Assembly: GCF_013385425.1 (NCBI RefSeq)
Contig: NZ_JACAQA010000031.1
Span: 38,086 to 102,085 of the forward strand
DNA: 64,000 nt
Direction of reading: 5' to 3'
From: Pseudomonas gingeri
Lineage (GTDB): Bacteria > Pseudomonadota > Gammaproteobacteria > Pseudomonadales > Pseudomonadaceae
Position numbers and translations under genes: made by a program. Every line of letters begins with the position of its first letter. The stretch's first letter is position 1. Shown in pieces: positions 25,967-34,468 of the stretch. Under the pieces are notes generated by a model, which saw only the letters and a program-made list of their open reading frames with translations, did not search any database and was not told the DNA's origin.

Positions 25967-27109
25967 ATGAACGATCTGCCTCACTGGATCTGGCAACAGC
26001 CCGACTGGCCTCATTTCACCTGGCAGGAAAAGGCCCTGACGCCGCTGCTGCTGGAATGCGGACACGCCCAGGGACGCTTGCTCGGCATGGCCGCTGCCAT
26101 CGGCGAGGACAGCAATGCGCAGAACGAACTGGATGCCTTGCTGCAAAACATCATCACATCATCGGCCATCGAAGGAGAGCCGTTGAATGTCGGCTCTGTC
26201 AGGTCCTCACTGGCAAGACGCCTCGGACTGAGCGCCGACCAATCCGCCAGCCCACGTAGCGAGGGCCTGGCGGAACTGCTGTTGGACGCAACGCAACACC
26301 ACCAATCGCCGTTGAGCCTTGAGCGCCTGCTGTATTGGCACTCGCTGCTGTTCCAGGCCGATGAAAGCCCTCTGGCGCCGAAAATCCGTATCGGTATGCT
26401 GCGCGGCAACGAGCCGATGCAGGTGGTCTCCGGACGTCTGGATCGACCTGTCGTGCATTTCGAGGCACCACCGCGGGCCGGGCTCGACGAAGAGCTGATG
26501 GCGTTTATCCACTGGTTCAACGCCAGTCAGGCAGATACGGCACTCGACCCACTATTGCGTGCCGGAGTCGCGCATTTCTGGTTCGTGACCTTGCATCCAT
26601 TCGATGATGGCAATGGTCGCCTGACCCGTACCCTCACTGATCTGGCACTGGCCCAGGGCGAACAACAGGCGATTCGGTTCTATGCGATGTCCGCGAGCAT
26701 TCTCGAAGACCGGAAGGGCTATTACGAAATACTCGAGTCCAGCCAGAAAGACTCGCTGGATATCACCCCCTGGCTGCAATGGTTCCTGAAAACCCTGTTG
26801 CGCAGCCTGGAACAGGCCCAGTCCAACATCGACCGGGTGCTGGTCAAAGCAAGGTATTGGCAGCAGCACCGCCATCTTCAACTCTCGCCGGAACAACTCA
26901 AAGTTATCAACAGGCTGCTCGATGGCAGTGAGGGAGGTTTCGAGGATGGTATCAATGCTGCGCAATACCAGGCAGTCACCAAAGTCAGTAAGGCGACCGC
27001 GACCCGCCATCTGGCGGATCTTCTGGAGAAAGGTTGCCTCTACCGACTTCCCGGGGGCGGACGCAGTACCCGCTATCAGATTCCCAGCTTGCGCGGCGCT
27101 CCCACCTGA
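25967..27109 (+). CDS. Fic family protein with C-terminal winged helix
   Basis: A 380-residue Fic protein expected to transfer AMP (or another nucleotide moiety) to a hydroxyl side chain of a target. Order: N-terminal DUF4172-type region (LPHWIWQQPDWPHFTWQ), an inhibitory helix with S65-x3-E69-G70 (SSAIEGE), the Fic core with the complete active-site motif HPFDDGNGRLTR (H210) and a C-terminal winged-helix segment (QYQAVTKVSKATATRHLADLLEKG, core TKVSKATATRHL). The intact E69 implies autoinhibition. There is no separate antitoxin gene; the wHTH and the upstream inverted repeats suggest autoregulation. The target is unknown. Confidence 0.9.
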   Translation: MNDLPHWIWQQPDWPHFTWQEKALTPLLLECGHAQGRLLGMAAAIGEDSNAQNELDALLQNIITSSAIEGEPLNVGSVRSSLARRLGLSADQSASPRSEGLAELLLDATQHHQSPLSLERLLYWHSLLFQADESPLAPKIRIGMLRGNEPMQVVSGRLDRPVVHFEAPPRAGLDEELMAFIHWFNASQADTALDPLLRAGVAHFWFVTLHPFDDGNGRLTRTLTDLALAQGEQQAIRFYAMSASILEDRKGYYEILESSQKDSLDITPWLQWFLKTLLRSLEQAQSNIDRVLVKARYWQQHRHLQLSPEQLKVINRLLDGSEGGFEDGINAAQYQAVTKVSKATATRHLADLLEKGCLYRLPGGGRSTRYQIPSLRGAPT

Positions 27110-27110
27110 T

Positions 27111-27416
27111 TCAACCGGCGAAGTTATCGATCTTGACCTGCCCCTCGGGAAAGGTTGCGATGATCTCCAATTCACCACCCATGGCATGGATGTAATTGCG
27201 CAACGTGCTGATGTACATGTCCGTGCGCCGCTCCATCTTGGAAACGGCGGCTTGATTGATGTGCAATGCCTTGGCCAAGGCATCCTGACTTAGCTGTTGC
27301 GCCTGACGAAGCTCATGTAACGGCATTTCAGCACGCAGTTGTTGGTACATGGCATCGACACGCACGCGCGATTCAGGCGAGCGCCGTGCCACCAAATCGG
27401 CGAATTTCTTAGCCAT
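27111..27416 (-). CDS. higA: HigA-type XRE antitoxin
   Basis: A 101-residue helix-turn-helix protein (from the ATG at 27416) with the HTH segment LSQDALAKALHINQAAVSKMERR. It is the second gene of a toxin-first pair, as in higBA loci; its start overlaps the toxin stop by eight bases, and it ends convergently one base from the fic stop. It should bind the toxin and repress the shared promoter. Confidence 0.82.
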   Translation of the reverse strand: MAKKFADLVARRSPESRVRVDAMYQQLRAEMPLHELRQAQQLSQDALAKALHINQAAVSKMERRTDMYISTLRNYIHAMGGELEIIATFPEGQVKIDNFAG

Positions 27417-27780
27417 TGTCAAAACCCTCTTTTCTCAAGGTATCCAGATGCTCGTCGTACAGCCGTTCGGCCTTGGGGATGTTTTCTTCGTACCAGCGGT
27501 CCTGACCCGTCTTGTCGCCCCCCAATAGCAAAATGGCACAACGGCGCGGGTCGAATACGTACATCACGCGATAAGGCCTTCCTCCATGCTGTATTCGCAA
27601 CTCGCGCAAATGCCCATAACGTGAGCCTTTGATGTGGCTGCTGTGAGGAAAACCCAGGTGTGGACCGAGGTCGCCCAGCAACATGACCGTCACCTCGACA
27701 GAATCTTGCTCGGATTCAGTCAAGCGATCCCACCAACACTCAAATTCATCGGTGTATTCAATTTCCCAGTTCGCGCTCAA
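27409..27780 (-). CDS. higB: HigB/RelE-superfamily toxin (Gp49-like)
   Basis: A 123-residue protein of the phage-derived Gp49/HigB branch of RelE-type mRNA interferases. Landmarks: EIEYTDEFECWWDRLTE at the start, HIKGSRYGHLRELRIQHGGRPYR, of which GHLRELR is most typical, and VFDPRRCAILLLGGDKTG. The start is uncertain: the TTG at 27780 places translation just before the family N-terminus and is preferred; an in-frame ATG at 27822 would add 14 residues with no family similarity. Ribosome-cleavage activity is inferred from family only. Confidence 0.82.
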   Translation of the reverse strand: MSANWEIEYTDEFECWWDRLTESEQDSVEVTVMLLGDLGPHLGFPHSSHIKGSRYGHLRELRIQHGGRPYRVMYVFDPRRCAILLLGGDKTGQDRWYEENIPKAERLYDEHLDTLRKEGFDNG

Positions 27781-28047
27781 AGTATGCCACCCAAGGAATA
27801 TAACCCCCAAGGAATTTTTCATGGCTTTTGACCTGAGGCAATAGAGGCAAACAATGAGAAACAATAAGGCCAGAGCCGGGCCCCATCTTGACGTTCTCTC
27901 CCGGCTCCTCGTCGTGCGAGCGATCAGTCCGGCCTATTCATAGGGCGCTCCAGCCTGCGCACCACTGGCACGAACGCTTCGAATCCCGCCCATGCATCCG
28001 AATCTGTAACATGTGAGGTCTTCAACACCCTTCACCGGAGCCCGACC

Positions 28048-28509
28048 TTGTCCGACACCCGCCCTCCCGCCCTCGATGAAATCGACCGCCAGTTGATTTC
28101 CGCCCTGCAGATCAATGCCCGTGAAAGCGTGGCGATGCTGGCTCGGCAGTTGGGGATCGCGCGCACCACGGTCACCTCGCGGCTGGCACGTCTGGAAAAG
28201 GCCAAGGTCATTACCGGTTATGGCGTGCGACTGGGTCAGCGGGTGGTCGATGGTGGTTTGCAGGCCTATGTCGGGATCACGGTCCAGCCGCGCTCGGGCA
28301 AGGATGTGGTGCGGCGGCTCAGTGCCATGGCGCAGATCCAGCAGCTCTGTGCTGTAAGCGGCGAGTTTGACTATGTGGCCTGGCTGCGCAGCGATTCGCC
28401 GGAACAGCTGGACCAGTTGCTCGACCAGATCGGAAGCGTTGAAGGGGTGGAGAAGACCACTACCTCGATCATTCTCAGTAGCAAGGTGGATCGGGGGCAG
28501 CCGGTTTAA
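28048..28509 (+). CDS. Lrp/AsnC family transcriptional regulator
   Basis: A 153-residue feast/famine regulator: N-terminal HTH (LDEIDRQLISALQINARESVAMLARQLG, core ESVAMLARQLG) and C-terminal RAM/ligand domain. It begins with TTG at 28048, seven bases after GGAG. It lies upstream of davB in the same orientation, separated by an inverted-repeat element. The same arrangement occurs in P. putida, where a lysine-responsive role for this regulator is plausible but is an inference here. Confidence 0.88.
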   Translation: MSDTRPPALDEIDRQLISALQINARESVAMLARQLGIARTTVTSRLARLEKAKVITGYGVRLGQRVVDGGLQAYVGITVQPRSGKDVVRRLSAMAQIQQLCAVSGEFDYVAWLRSDSPEQLDQLLDQIGSVEGVEKTTTSIILSSKVDRGQPV

Positions 28510-28518
28510 CACCGTCCT

Positions 28519-28602
28519 TGTGGGAGCTGGCTTGCCGGCGATGGGGCCAGTGAGTCTTGCACCGCCTAGTCGGACGCTATCGCCGGCAAGCCAGCTCCTA
28601 CA
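28519..28602. repeat. Inverted REP-like pair
   Basis: TGTGGGAGCTGGCTTGCCGGCGAT and its near-complement facing each other, 84 bp overall, between the Lrp gene and davB. Same family as the other nine copies in this window. Confidence 0.85.
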
Positions 28603-28774
28603 GGATCGCGTCGATTTGAAGTAATAGTTCGTCATAAAGCATTATATAGAATCAAAACGACGACACTTTGCGTCTTATTAACGCACTCCCCGCTCCCTAC
28701 AATGGCCTCAGTCTTTTCCTATCTATACTCCAGCCGGACACACCGCCCGGCCCGAGTCGCCAGCAAGGTCAGCC

Positions 28775-30457
28775 ATGAACAAGAACAATCGCCATCCTGC
28801 CGACGGTAAAAAACCCATCACCATCTTTGGCCCGGACTTTCCTTTCGCCTTCGATGACTGGATCGAGCACCCAGCCGGACTGGGCAGCATCCCGGCGGAA
28901 AACCATGGGGCGGAAGTGGCGATTGTCGGTGCCGGGATCGCCGGGCTGGTGGCCGCTTACGAACTGATGAAACTGGGCCTCAAGCCGGTCGTCTACGAAG
29001 CCTCGAAAATGGGCGGACGCCTGCGCTCCCAGGCCTTTGAAGGCGCCGAAGGCATCATCGCCGAACTCGGCGGCATGCGTTTCCCGGTCTCGTCCACGGC
29101 GTTCTACCACTACGTCGACAAGCTCGGCCTCGAGACCAAACCCTTCCCCAACCCGCTGACCCCGGCCTCCGGCAGCACGGTGATCGACCTCGAAGGCGAA
29201 ACCTACTACGCCGAGAAACTCGCCGACCTGCCCGCCCTGTTCCAGGAAGTCGCCGACGCCTGGGCCGACGCCCTGGAAGACGGCTCGCGCTTCGGCGATA
29301 TCCAGCAGGCCATTCGCGACCGCGATGTGCCGCGCCTGAAAGAACTGTGGAACACCTTGGTGCCACTGTGGGACGACCGCACCTTCTACGACTTCGTCGC
29401 CACCTCCAAGGCCTTCGCCAAGCTGTCGTTCCAGCACCGCGAAGTGTTCGGCCAGGTCGGTTTCGGCACCGGCGGCTGGGACTCGGACTTCCCCAACTCG
29501 ATGCTGGAAATCTTCCGCGTGGTGATGACCAACTGCGACGACCACCAGCACCTGGTAGTCGGCGGTGTGGAGCAAGTCCCCCTGGGCATCTGGCGCCATG
29601 TGCCGCAGCGGTGTGCCCATTGGCCGGCCGGCACCAGCCTGAGCAGCCTGCACCACGGCGCGCCACGTACCGGCGTCAAACGTATTACCCGCGATGCCGA
29701 CGGTCAGTTCGCGGTCACCGACAACTGGGGCGATACCCGCCAGTACGCCGCCGTCCTCGTCACCTGCCAGAGCTGGCTGCTGACCACCCAGATCGAATGC
29801 GAGGAGTCGCTGTTCTCCCAGAAGATGTGGATGGCCCTGGACCGTACACGCTACATGCAGTCCTCGAAGACCTTTGTCATGGTCGACCGGCCGTTCTGGA
29901 AGGACAAGGATCCGCAAACCGGTCGTGACCTGATGAGCATGACCCTCACCGATCGCCTGACCCGTGGCACTTACCTGTTCGACAACGGTGACGACAAGCC
30001 CGGGGTGATCTGCCTGTCGTACTCATGGATGAGCGACGCCCTGAAAATGCTTCCACAACCCATCGAAAAGCGGGTGAAGCTGGCCCTGGACGCGCTGAAG
30101 AAGATCTACCCGAAAGTGGATATCGCCGCGCGCATCATCGGCGATCCGATTACCGTGTCCTGGGAAGCCGACCCGCATTTCCTCGGTGCCTTCAAAGGCG
30201 CCCTGCCCGGCCACTACCGCTACAACCAGCGGATGTACGCGCACTTCATGCAGGCCGATATGCCCGCCGAACACCGCGGCATCTTCATTGCCGGTGACGA
30301 TGTATCCTGGACGCCGGCCTGGGTCGAAGGCGCGGTACAGACTTCGCTCAATGCCGTGTGGGGCATCATGAACCACTTCGGTGGACGCACCCACGCCGAG
30401 AACCCGGGACCGGGCGATGTCTTCAAGGACATCGGCCCGATTGCCCTGGCCGACTGA
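28775..30457 (+). CDS. davB: L-lysine 2-monooxygenase
   Basis: Flavin monooxygenase/oxidase of 560 residues that converts L-lysine to 5-aminovaleramide, first step of the 5-aminovalerate route. It starts MNKNNRHPADGKKPITIFGP, has the FAD-binding VAIVGAGIAGLVAAYEL motif near residue 48, the EASKMGGRLRS segment and a C-terminal FAD motif FIAGDDVSWTPAWVEGAV. Length and sequence agree closely with P. putida DavB as I recall it; the wider family includes tryptophan 2-monooxygenase. davA follows 13 bases after the stop, forming a two-gene operon. Confidence 0.9.
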   Translation: MNKNNRHPADGKKPITIFGPDFPFAFDDWIEHPAGLGSIPAENHGAEVAIVGAGIAGLVAAYELMKLGLKPVVYEASKMGGRLRSQAFEGAEGIIAELGGMRFPVSSTAFYHYVDKLGLETKPFPNPLTPASGSTVIDLEGETYYAEKLADLPALFQEVADAWADALEDGSRFGDIQQAIRDRDVPRLKELWNTLVPLWDDRTFYDFVATSKAFAKLSFQHREVFGQVGFGTGGWDSDFPNSMLEIFRVVMTNCDDHQHLVVGGVEQVPLGIWRHVPQRCAHWPAGTSLSSLHHGAPRTGVKRITRDADGQFAVTDNWGDTRQYAAVLVTCQSWLLTTQIECEESLFSQKMWMALDRTRYMQSSKTFVMVDRPFWKDKDPQTGRDLMSMTLTDRLTRGTYLFDNGDDKPGVICLSYSWMSDALKMLPQPIEKRVKLALDALKKIYPKVDIAARIIGDPITVSWEADPHFLGAFKGALPGHYRYNQRMYAHFMQADMPAEHRGIFIAGDDVSWTPAWVEGAVQTSLNAVWGIMNHFGGRTHAENPGPGDVFKDIGPIALAD

Positions 30458-30470
30458 AAGGAACGCGCCT

Positions 30471-31265
30471 GTGCAGATCGCTCTCTATCAATGCCCGCCG
30501 CAACCGCTGGATGTCGCGGGCAACCTGCAACGCTTGCAGCGCCTGACTGTCGAGGCCCGTGGCGTGGATGTGCTGGTCCTCCCGGAAATGTTCCTGACCG
30601 GCTACAACATCGGCGCCGAAGCGGTGGGTGCCCTGGCCGAAGCTAGCGATGGCACCAGCGCACAGCATATTGCCGCCCTCGCCCGGGCGGCGAACATGGC
30701 CATTGTCTACGGCTACCCGGAGCGTGCCGAGGACGGCCAGATCTATAACGCGGTGCAGTTGATCGACGCCCACGGCCAGAGCCTGTGCAACTATCGCAAG
30801 ACCCACCTCTACGGCGATCTGGATCATTCGATGTTCAGCGCCGGGCCTGACCACTTCCCCGTCGTGGAACTGGGAGATTGGAAGATCGGGCTGTTGATCT
30901 GCTACGACGTCGAGTTCCCGGAAAACACCCGGCGCCTGGCCTTGAGCGGCGCCGAGGTGATTCTGGTGCCCACCGCCAATATGGTGCCGTTCGACTTCGT
31001 CGCCGATGTCACCATTCGCGCCCGGGCCTTCGAGAACCAGTGTTTTGTGGCGTACGCCAACTACTGCGGGAACGAGGGCGATATCCAGTACTGCGGCCAG
31101 AGCAGCATCGCCGCACCGGACGGCAGCCGCCTGGCCCGCGCCGGCCTGGATGAAACCCTGATTGTCGCCACCCTGGACCGTTCGCTGATGCAGGCCTCAC
31201 GGGCCAGCAACCGCTATCTGCTGGACCGCCGTCCGGCACTCTATACCGACCTGAGCCAGGACTGA
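30471..31265 (+). CDS. davA: 5-aminopentanamidase (delta-aminovaleramidase)
   Basis: Carbon-nitrogen hydrolase of 264 residues that hydrolyses 5-aminopentanamide to 5-aminovalerate and ammonia, the step after DavB. The nitrilase-superfamily triad is visible: E39 (LPEMFLTGYN), K110 (YRKTHLYG) and C144 (LLICYDVEFPE). It starts with GTG at 30471 after AAAGGAACG; the frame extends upstream into davB and that part is spurious. Cytoplasmic. Confidence 0.92.
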   Translation: MQIALYQCPPQPLDVAGNLQRLQRLTVEARGVDVLVLPEMFLTGYNIGAEAVGALAEASDGTSAQHIAALARAANMAIVYGYPERAEDGQIYNAVQLIDAHGQSLCNYRKTHLYGDLDHSMFSAGPDHFPVVELGDWKIGLLICYDVEFPENTRRLALSGAEVILVPTANMVPFDFVADVTIRARAFENQCFVAYANYCGNEGDIQYCGQSSIAAPDGSRLARAGLDETLIVATLDRSLMQASRASNRYLLDRRPALYTDLSQD

Positions 31266-31313
31266 GCGGGCGTTATCCGCTAAAATGGGCGTTCCTCTTC
31301 CAAGGAAACGCCC

Positions 31314-31508
31314 ATGTCCCTGCCAACCGCTCCCGACTCCGAAGGTCCGGTGTCCTCGAACGAATCCGGGGAGCCAGCACAAACACCGCCGCCCGTAGCG
31401 CCCTCAGAACCTGCCGATCGCGCCGGTTTGATTCGCGGACAAACCAGCGCCCACCGTGGGCTGCGCACCTTTGCCCAGGACCGCTCACGCAATCGCCGCG
31501 AACGTTAG
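31314..31508 (+). CDS. Small hypothetical protein
   Basis: A possible 64-residue protein rich in Pro, Ser, Glu and Arg, preceded by AAGGAAACGCCC and an ATG. No domain recognised; it looks disordered, with a basic C-terminus (RTFAQDRSRNRRER). It follows davA by 48 bases and converges with the antitoxin gene, the two stops sharing TTAG at 31505-31508. Real gene status is uncertain. Confidence 0.5.
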   Translation: MSLPTAPDSEGPVSSNESGEPAQTPPPVAPSEPADRAGLIRGQTSAHRGLRTFAQDRSRNRRER

Positions 31509-31825
31509 GCCAATATCTGCAAGCCGTATTTCTGCACGATGCTCAACAATTTGAGCGCCATGCCGCTGGGTTGCTTGTCGCCCGCCTCCCACTGCTTCAC
31601 GGTCGAGGCACTGGTGTTCAGGTAACGGGCAAAAACCGGCTGACTGACATGGTTACGCTCACGCAGCTGCTTGATCTGTTCCGGCGCGATTTCATCCGGG
31701 ACCTGCGCCAGGCAGGACTCATCGAACTCACGCATGGTCGCCTTGCTGATCGCCCCAATGGCCTGCAACGCGCTGGCCGATTCATGAATCGATTCCAGTG
31801 CCTCGCTTTTAAATGTCTTGGTCAT
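31505..31825 (-). CDS. XRE-family antitoxin of a RelE/HigB-type pair
   Basis: A 106-residue helix-turn-helix protein. The DNA-binding part is RERNHVSQPVFARYLNTSASTVKQWE, as in NadS/HigA-2 type antitoxins encoded downstream of a RelE-like toxin. Its start overlaps the toxin stop by 17 bases. It is probably the corepressor binding the palindrome at 32196-32212. Confidence 0.85.
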   Translation of the reverse strand: MTKTFKSEALESIHESASALQAIGAISKATMREFDESCLAQVPDEIAPEQIKQLRERNHVSQPVFARYLNTSASTVKQWEAGDKQPSGMALKLLSIVQKYGLQILA

Positions 31826-32174
31826 GACCTATCTCCACAAACTCTTTCATTTCCACCAGCTGTTGGACCTGCTGCTCGCTGAGTCCCTCATAGGCTTTGG
31901 CCAGCGCCTTGAAGGCACTGAGCTCCTGTGCCGTGATATTGCTCTGATCGCTTTTGGCGAACAGAAACTGGAAGACCCAGTAACAACGCCCCCTCGCCAA
32001 TACAATGGAGCGATGACGGTTCTCGTTGAGCCGCTTCTTCCAGACACCGCCGCCCAGATTGTCCGCCTGACCACTAATGGCTTCCCTCATAGCCGCGACT
32101 AGCGCTGCATCGGTGATCAGTGCCTTTCTCGCATCGACGCTGAAGCGCCGAGTTTTGAAAAACCTATATGGCAT
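31809..32174 (-). CDS. RelE-like type II toxin
   Basis: A 121-residue protein from the ATG at 32174 (MPYRFFKTRRFSVDARK), preceded by GGAGAAGGA. It belongs to the PF06296-like branch of RelE toxins: WKKRLNENRHRSIVLARGRCYWVFQFLFAKSDQSNI holds the family core (RLNENRHRSIVLARG). The frame extends 48 codons upstream through the promoter region, which is spurious. Toxin-first order with the XRE antitoxin downstream. Confidence 0.85.
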   Translation of the reverse strand: MPYRFFKTRRFSVDARKALITDAALVAAMREAISGQADNLGGGVWKKRLNENRHRSIVLARGRCYWVFQFLFAKSDQSNITAQELSAFKALAKAYEGLSEQQVQQLVEMKEFVEIGHDQDI

Positions 32175-32195
32175 GGAAATCCTTCTCCAAAAAAC

Positions 32196-32212
32196 ATACC
32201 ACTCAGTGGTAT
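32196..32212 (-). promoter_or_regulatory. Palindromic operator of the toxin-antitoxin pair
   Basis: ATACCACTCAGTGGTAT, a perfect 8-base inverted repeat around a central C, 22 bases upstream of the toxin ATG and next to TATAAATT, which may serve as a promoter element. Confidence 0.65.
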
Positions 32213-32296
32213 ATAAATTCAAGTCCGTCACACACCTCGTTGGTCGGACTCCTGAAGGAGCGTCCTTGTGTAAACAGTGCGCCCTGAACGCCGCCC

Positions 32297-32335
32297 ACAA
32301 AAAAACACCCCGTGCCAAAAGAGTCAGGCACAGGG
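32297..32335 (-). terminator. Terminator of the aminotransferase gene
   Basis: On the minus strand CCCTGTGCC and GGCACGGGG pair over nine bases (one G-T) and are followed by TGTTTTTTT, 60 bases after the aminotransferase stop. Confidence 0.8.
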
Positions 32336-32394
32336 CGACGCGTTATACCGCGAGACGGTTCTTGAATTCGTTGGGGAAAAGGCGCCAGTCAATA

Positions 32395-33672
32395 TCAGAC
32401 GGCAATGCCCTTGCGGCACTGGACCTGGGCGGTCCGCACTCGGGAAAAGGCGCGGGCCAGGCGCAACAGCATCTCGTCGATGTCGCCCTTGCTGACGTTC
32501 AGTGCCGGTGAAAAACGCAGGCAATCGGCTTTCGGCGCATCCAGCAGCAGCCCTTCCTGCAGTGCCGCCTTGAGCAGCGCATCCGCCGAATCATCCCCCA
32601 GGGTCAGGCCCCAGAGCAGGCCCGTACCGCGCAACTCTCCCTGTGCATAACGTTGGGCCAGGCGCGTCAGCCCATCACGCAGGTACTGCCCGGTTTCGCG
32701 GACCCGTGTGAGGAAATCACCCGCGAGCAGCGTCTCCAGCACCGCCAGCCCGGCACTGCACATCATCGCATTGCCATGGTGACTGCCACCGATTTCGCCG
32801 GGTGCGAAGCAGCAAGCCTTGCCCCGCGCCAACAGGGCGGCCAGCGGCACGCCGCCGCCCAGGCCTTTGCCCAGGGTGACGATGTCCGCCTTCACGCCAT
32901 ACTGCTGTTCGACCAGCAAGGTGCCACAGCGCCCCATGCCGGTCTGCACTTCATCCAGGATCAGCAGGATGCCCAACTCACGGCATAGCCGTTCGACCCC
33001 CTTGAGGTAGTGCCCGGTCGCCGGAATCACCCCGGCGGCACTCTGGATCGGTTCCAGCATGATCGCGACGGTCTTGGCATCCACGGCGGCATGCAAGGCC
33101 GGCAAGTCATTGAATGGCACCTGGCTGAAGCCCGGCAGTTGCGGCTCGAATCGATTGTCAAAAGCCTCCGACGCGGCCATGGCGCCGAAACCACTACCGT
33201 GACAGGCGTTGCTCACCGAGATGATCCGAGACGCACCACCGCGATTTAGTTGCCCCCACTTGCGTGCCAGCTTGATCGCGCCGTCGCAGGCTTCGGAGCC
33301 GCTATTGAAAAAATGTACCTGGTCGCAGCTGGTGCTCTCGCACAGTCGCTGGGCCAGATTCAGTTGCCCTTGGTTATGAAACCCCGCCCCGACGTTGATC
33401 AACCCGTAGGCCTGGTCGGACAAGGCCCGGGCCAGAACACCGGGGCTGTGACCGAGACTGTTGCTCCCACCACCCTGGCTGAAATCCAGATAAGCCTGGC
33501 CCTGCGTATCCCATACCGAGGATCCCTGGCCACGAACGAACACCGGGGCGAGACGCGCGACAGTCGGCATCAGGCATTCATGGCTGACACTGTCTTGCCG
33601 GGAAACTTGCCGGTACTCGGCCGTCAGGTCATCGAGACTCGGCGGCGTACGACGTAAGCTGAACAGGTTCAT
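32395..33672 (-). CDS. Class III (acetylornithine-type) PLP aminotransferase
   Basis: A 425-residue PLP enzyme of the ornithine/acetylornithine aminotransferase class. Landmarks: FFNSGSEACDGAIKLARK, the PLP-binding LILDEVQTGMGRCG and the catalytic lysine in TLGKGLGGGVPLAALL. The ATG at 33672 overlaps the MOSC stop by four bases; the frame is open far upstream but overlaps that gene. Substrate unknown: the pairing with a MOSC protein is not the arginine-synthesis context. Confidence 0.87.
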   Translation of the reverse strand: MNLFSLRRTPPSLDDLTAEYRQVSRQDSVSHECLMPTVARLAPVFVRGQGSSVWDTQGQAYLDFSQGGGSNSLGHSPGVLARALSDQAYGLINVGAGFHNQGQLNLAQRLCESTSCDQVHFFNSGSEACDGAIKLARKWGQLNRGGASRIISVSNACHGSGFGAMAASEAFDNRFEPQLPGFSQVPFNDLPALHAAVDAKTVAIMLEPIQSAAGVIPATGHYLKGVERLCRELGILLILDEVQTGMGRCGTLLVEQQYGVKADIVTLGKGLGGGVPLAALLARGKACCFAPGEIGGSHHGNAMMCSAGLAVLETLLAGDFLTRVRETGQYLRDGLTRLAQRYAQGELRGTGLLWGLTLGDDSADALLKAALQEGLLLDAPKADCLRFSPALNVSKGDIDEMLLRLARAFSRVRTAQVQCRKGIAV

Positions 33673-34367
33673 GCGCGCAGACCTTCCAGCGGCAGGCCGA
33701 GCAACCGCGCCGACCAGTCTTCCACTCGCCCGCTGCGCAGGCGCTTGATGGCCGTGTCGCGCCAGCGCGAAGACAGCGCAGGACAATCCACCAGCCTCTT
33801 CAAGCCCGCCTGTTCCAGGGGCTCCTGGAAGAAGGCCTGCAGCGCCCAGGCCACGGTCAAGCCGGGATAGCTGCGCTGAATCAGTTCGAACGGTTGGTCG
33901 GCGCTGACAAAGCCCGACTTGAGCACCCGGTAGAACCAACCGCAGCGCCCTGTGTCCTGGGCCTCTTGCGGCAGGTCCGGCAAGGTTCCGAGACGACTCA
34001 GGCGATAACAGGCCGAGCGCGGCTGGCTGACCTGCAACAACGCACCGCCCCAGCGAAACAGATCGCCCAGGCAGACCTGCTCCTCGGTCAGGCCCCGCGT
34101 CGACACGTTCTCGCCAAAGGCCGGTGCCGCCCAATCGAGCTGTGGATAACGTTGCCGCCAGTAGGCGTAATGCTCGGCGGGATAGTGATGCAGCGCCCGC
34201 TCGGGCCCGGTATGGAAGCGCGGATCGCCGTGCTCGTCGCTGCCCAGGCCCTGTGGCCACAACCAGAGCCGGTTGGCAACCCGGTGTTTATCCGTATCGC
34301 CGAGCAAACCCTGTCCGAGATTTTTTGCCTTGCCTATGTAAACACCGTCCACGCAAACAGTATTCAT
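33669..34367 (-). CDS. MOSC domain protein (YiiM-like)
   Basis: A 232-residue protein with the MOSC (molybdenum cofactor sulfurase C-terminal) beta-barrel. The segments HHYPAEHYAYWRQRYP, FGENVSTRGLTEEQVCLGD and QPRSACYRLSRLG match YiiM-type stand-alone MOSC proteins, which use molybdenum cofactor to reduce N-hydroxylated compounds. The conserved Cys is in QPRSACYRL. It is cotranscribed with the aminotransferase and divergent from the LysR gene. Confidence 0.88.
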   Translation of the reverse strand: MNTVCVDGVYIGKAKNLGQGLLGDTDKHRVANRLWLWPQGLGSDEHGDPRFHTGPERALHHYPAEHYAYWRQRYPQLDWAAPAFGENVSTRGLTEEQVCLGDLFRWGGALLQVSQPRSACYRLSRLGTLPDLPQEAQDTGRCGWFYRVLKSGFVSADQPFELIQRSYPGLTVAWALQAFFQEPLEQAGLKRLVDCPALSSRWRDTAIKRLRSGRVEDWSARLLGLPLEGLRA

Positions 34368-34468
34368 CGCGTTCTATGGCCCTGTAAGCCTTGTGATTGG
34401 GGTTAGACTAGGCTTCCCCGGCACTCGCGGCCATTTCGTTTTTCGAGCATTTTCGATAAGTACAGCTT

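Noticed and set aside
26552..27283. Minus-strand frame opposite fic
   Set aside because: Out of frame with higA and opposite the conserved Fic active site; a shadow.
32395..34260. 621-codon frame suggesting an aminotransferase fusion
   Set aside because: The upstream half overlaps the MOSC gene in another frame and is low complexity; the real start is the ATG at 33672.
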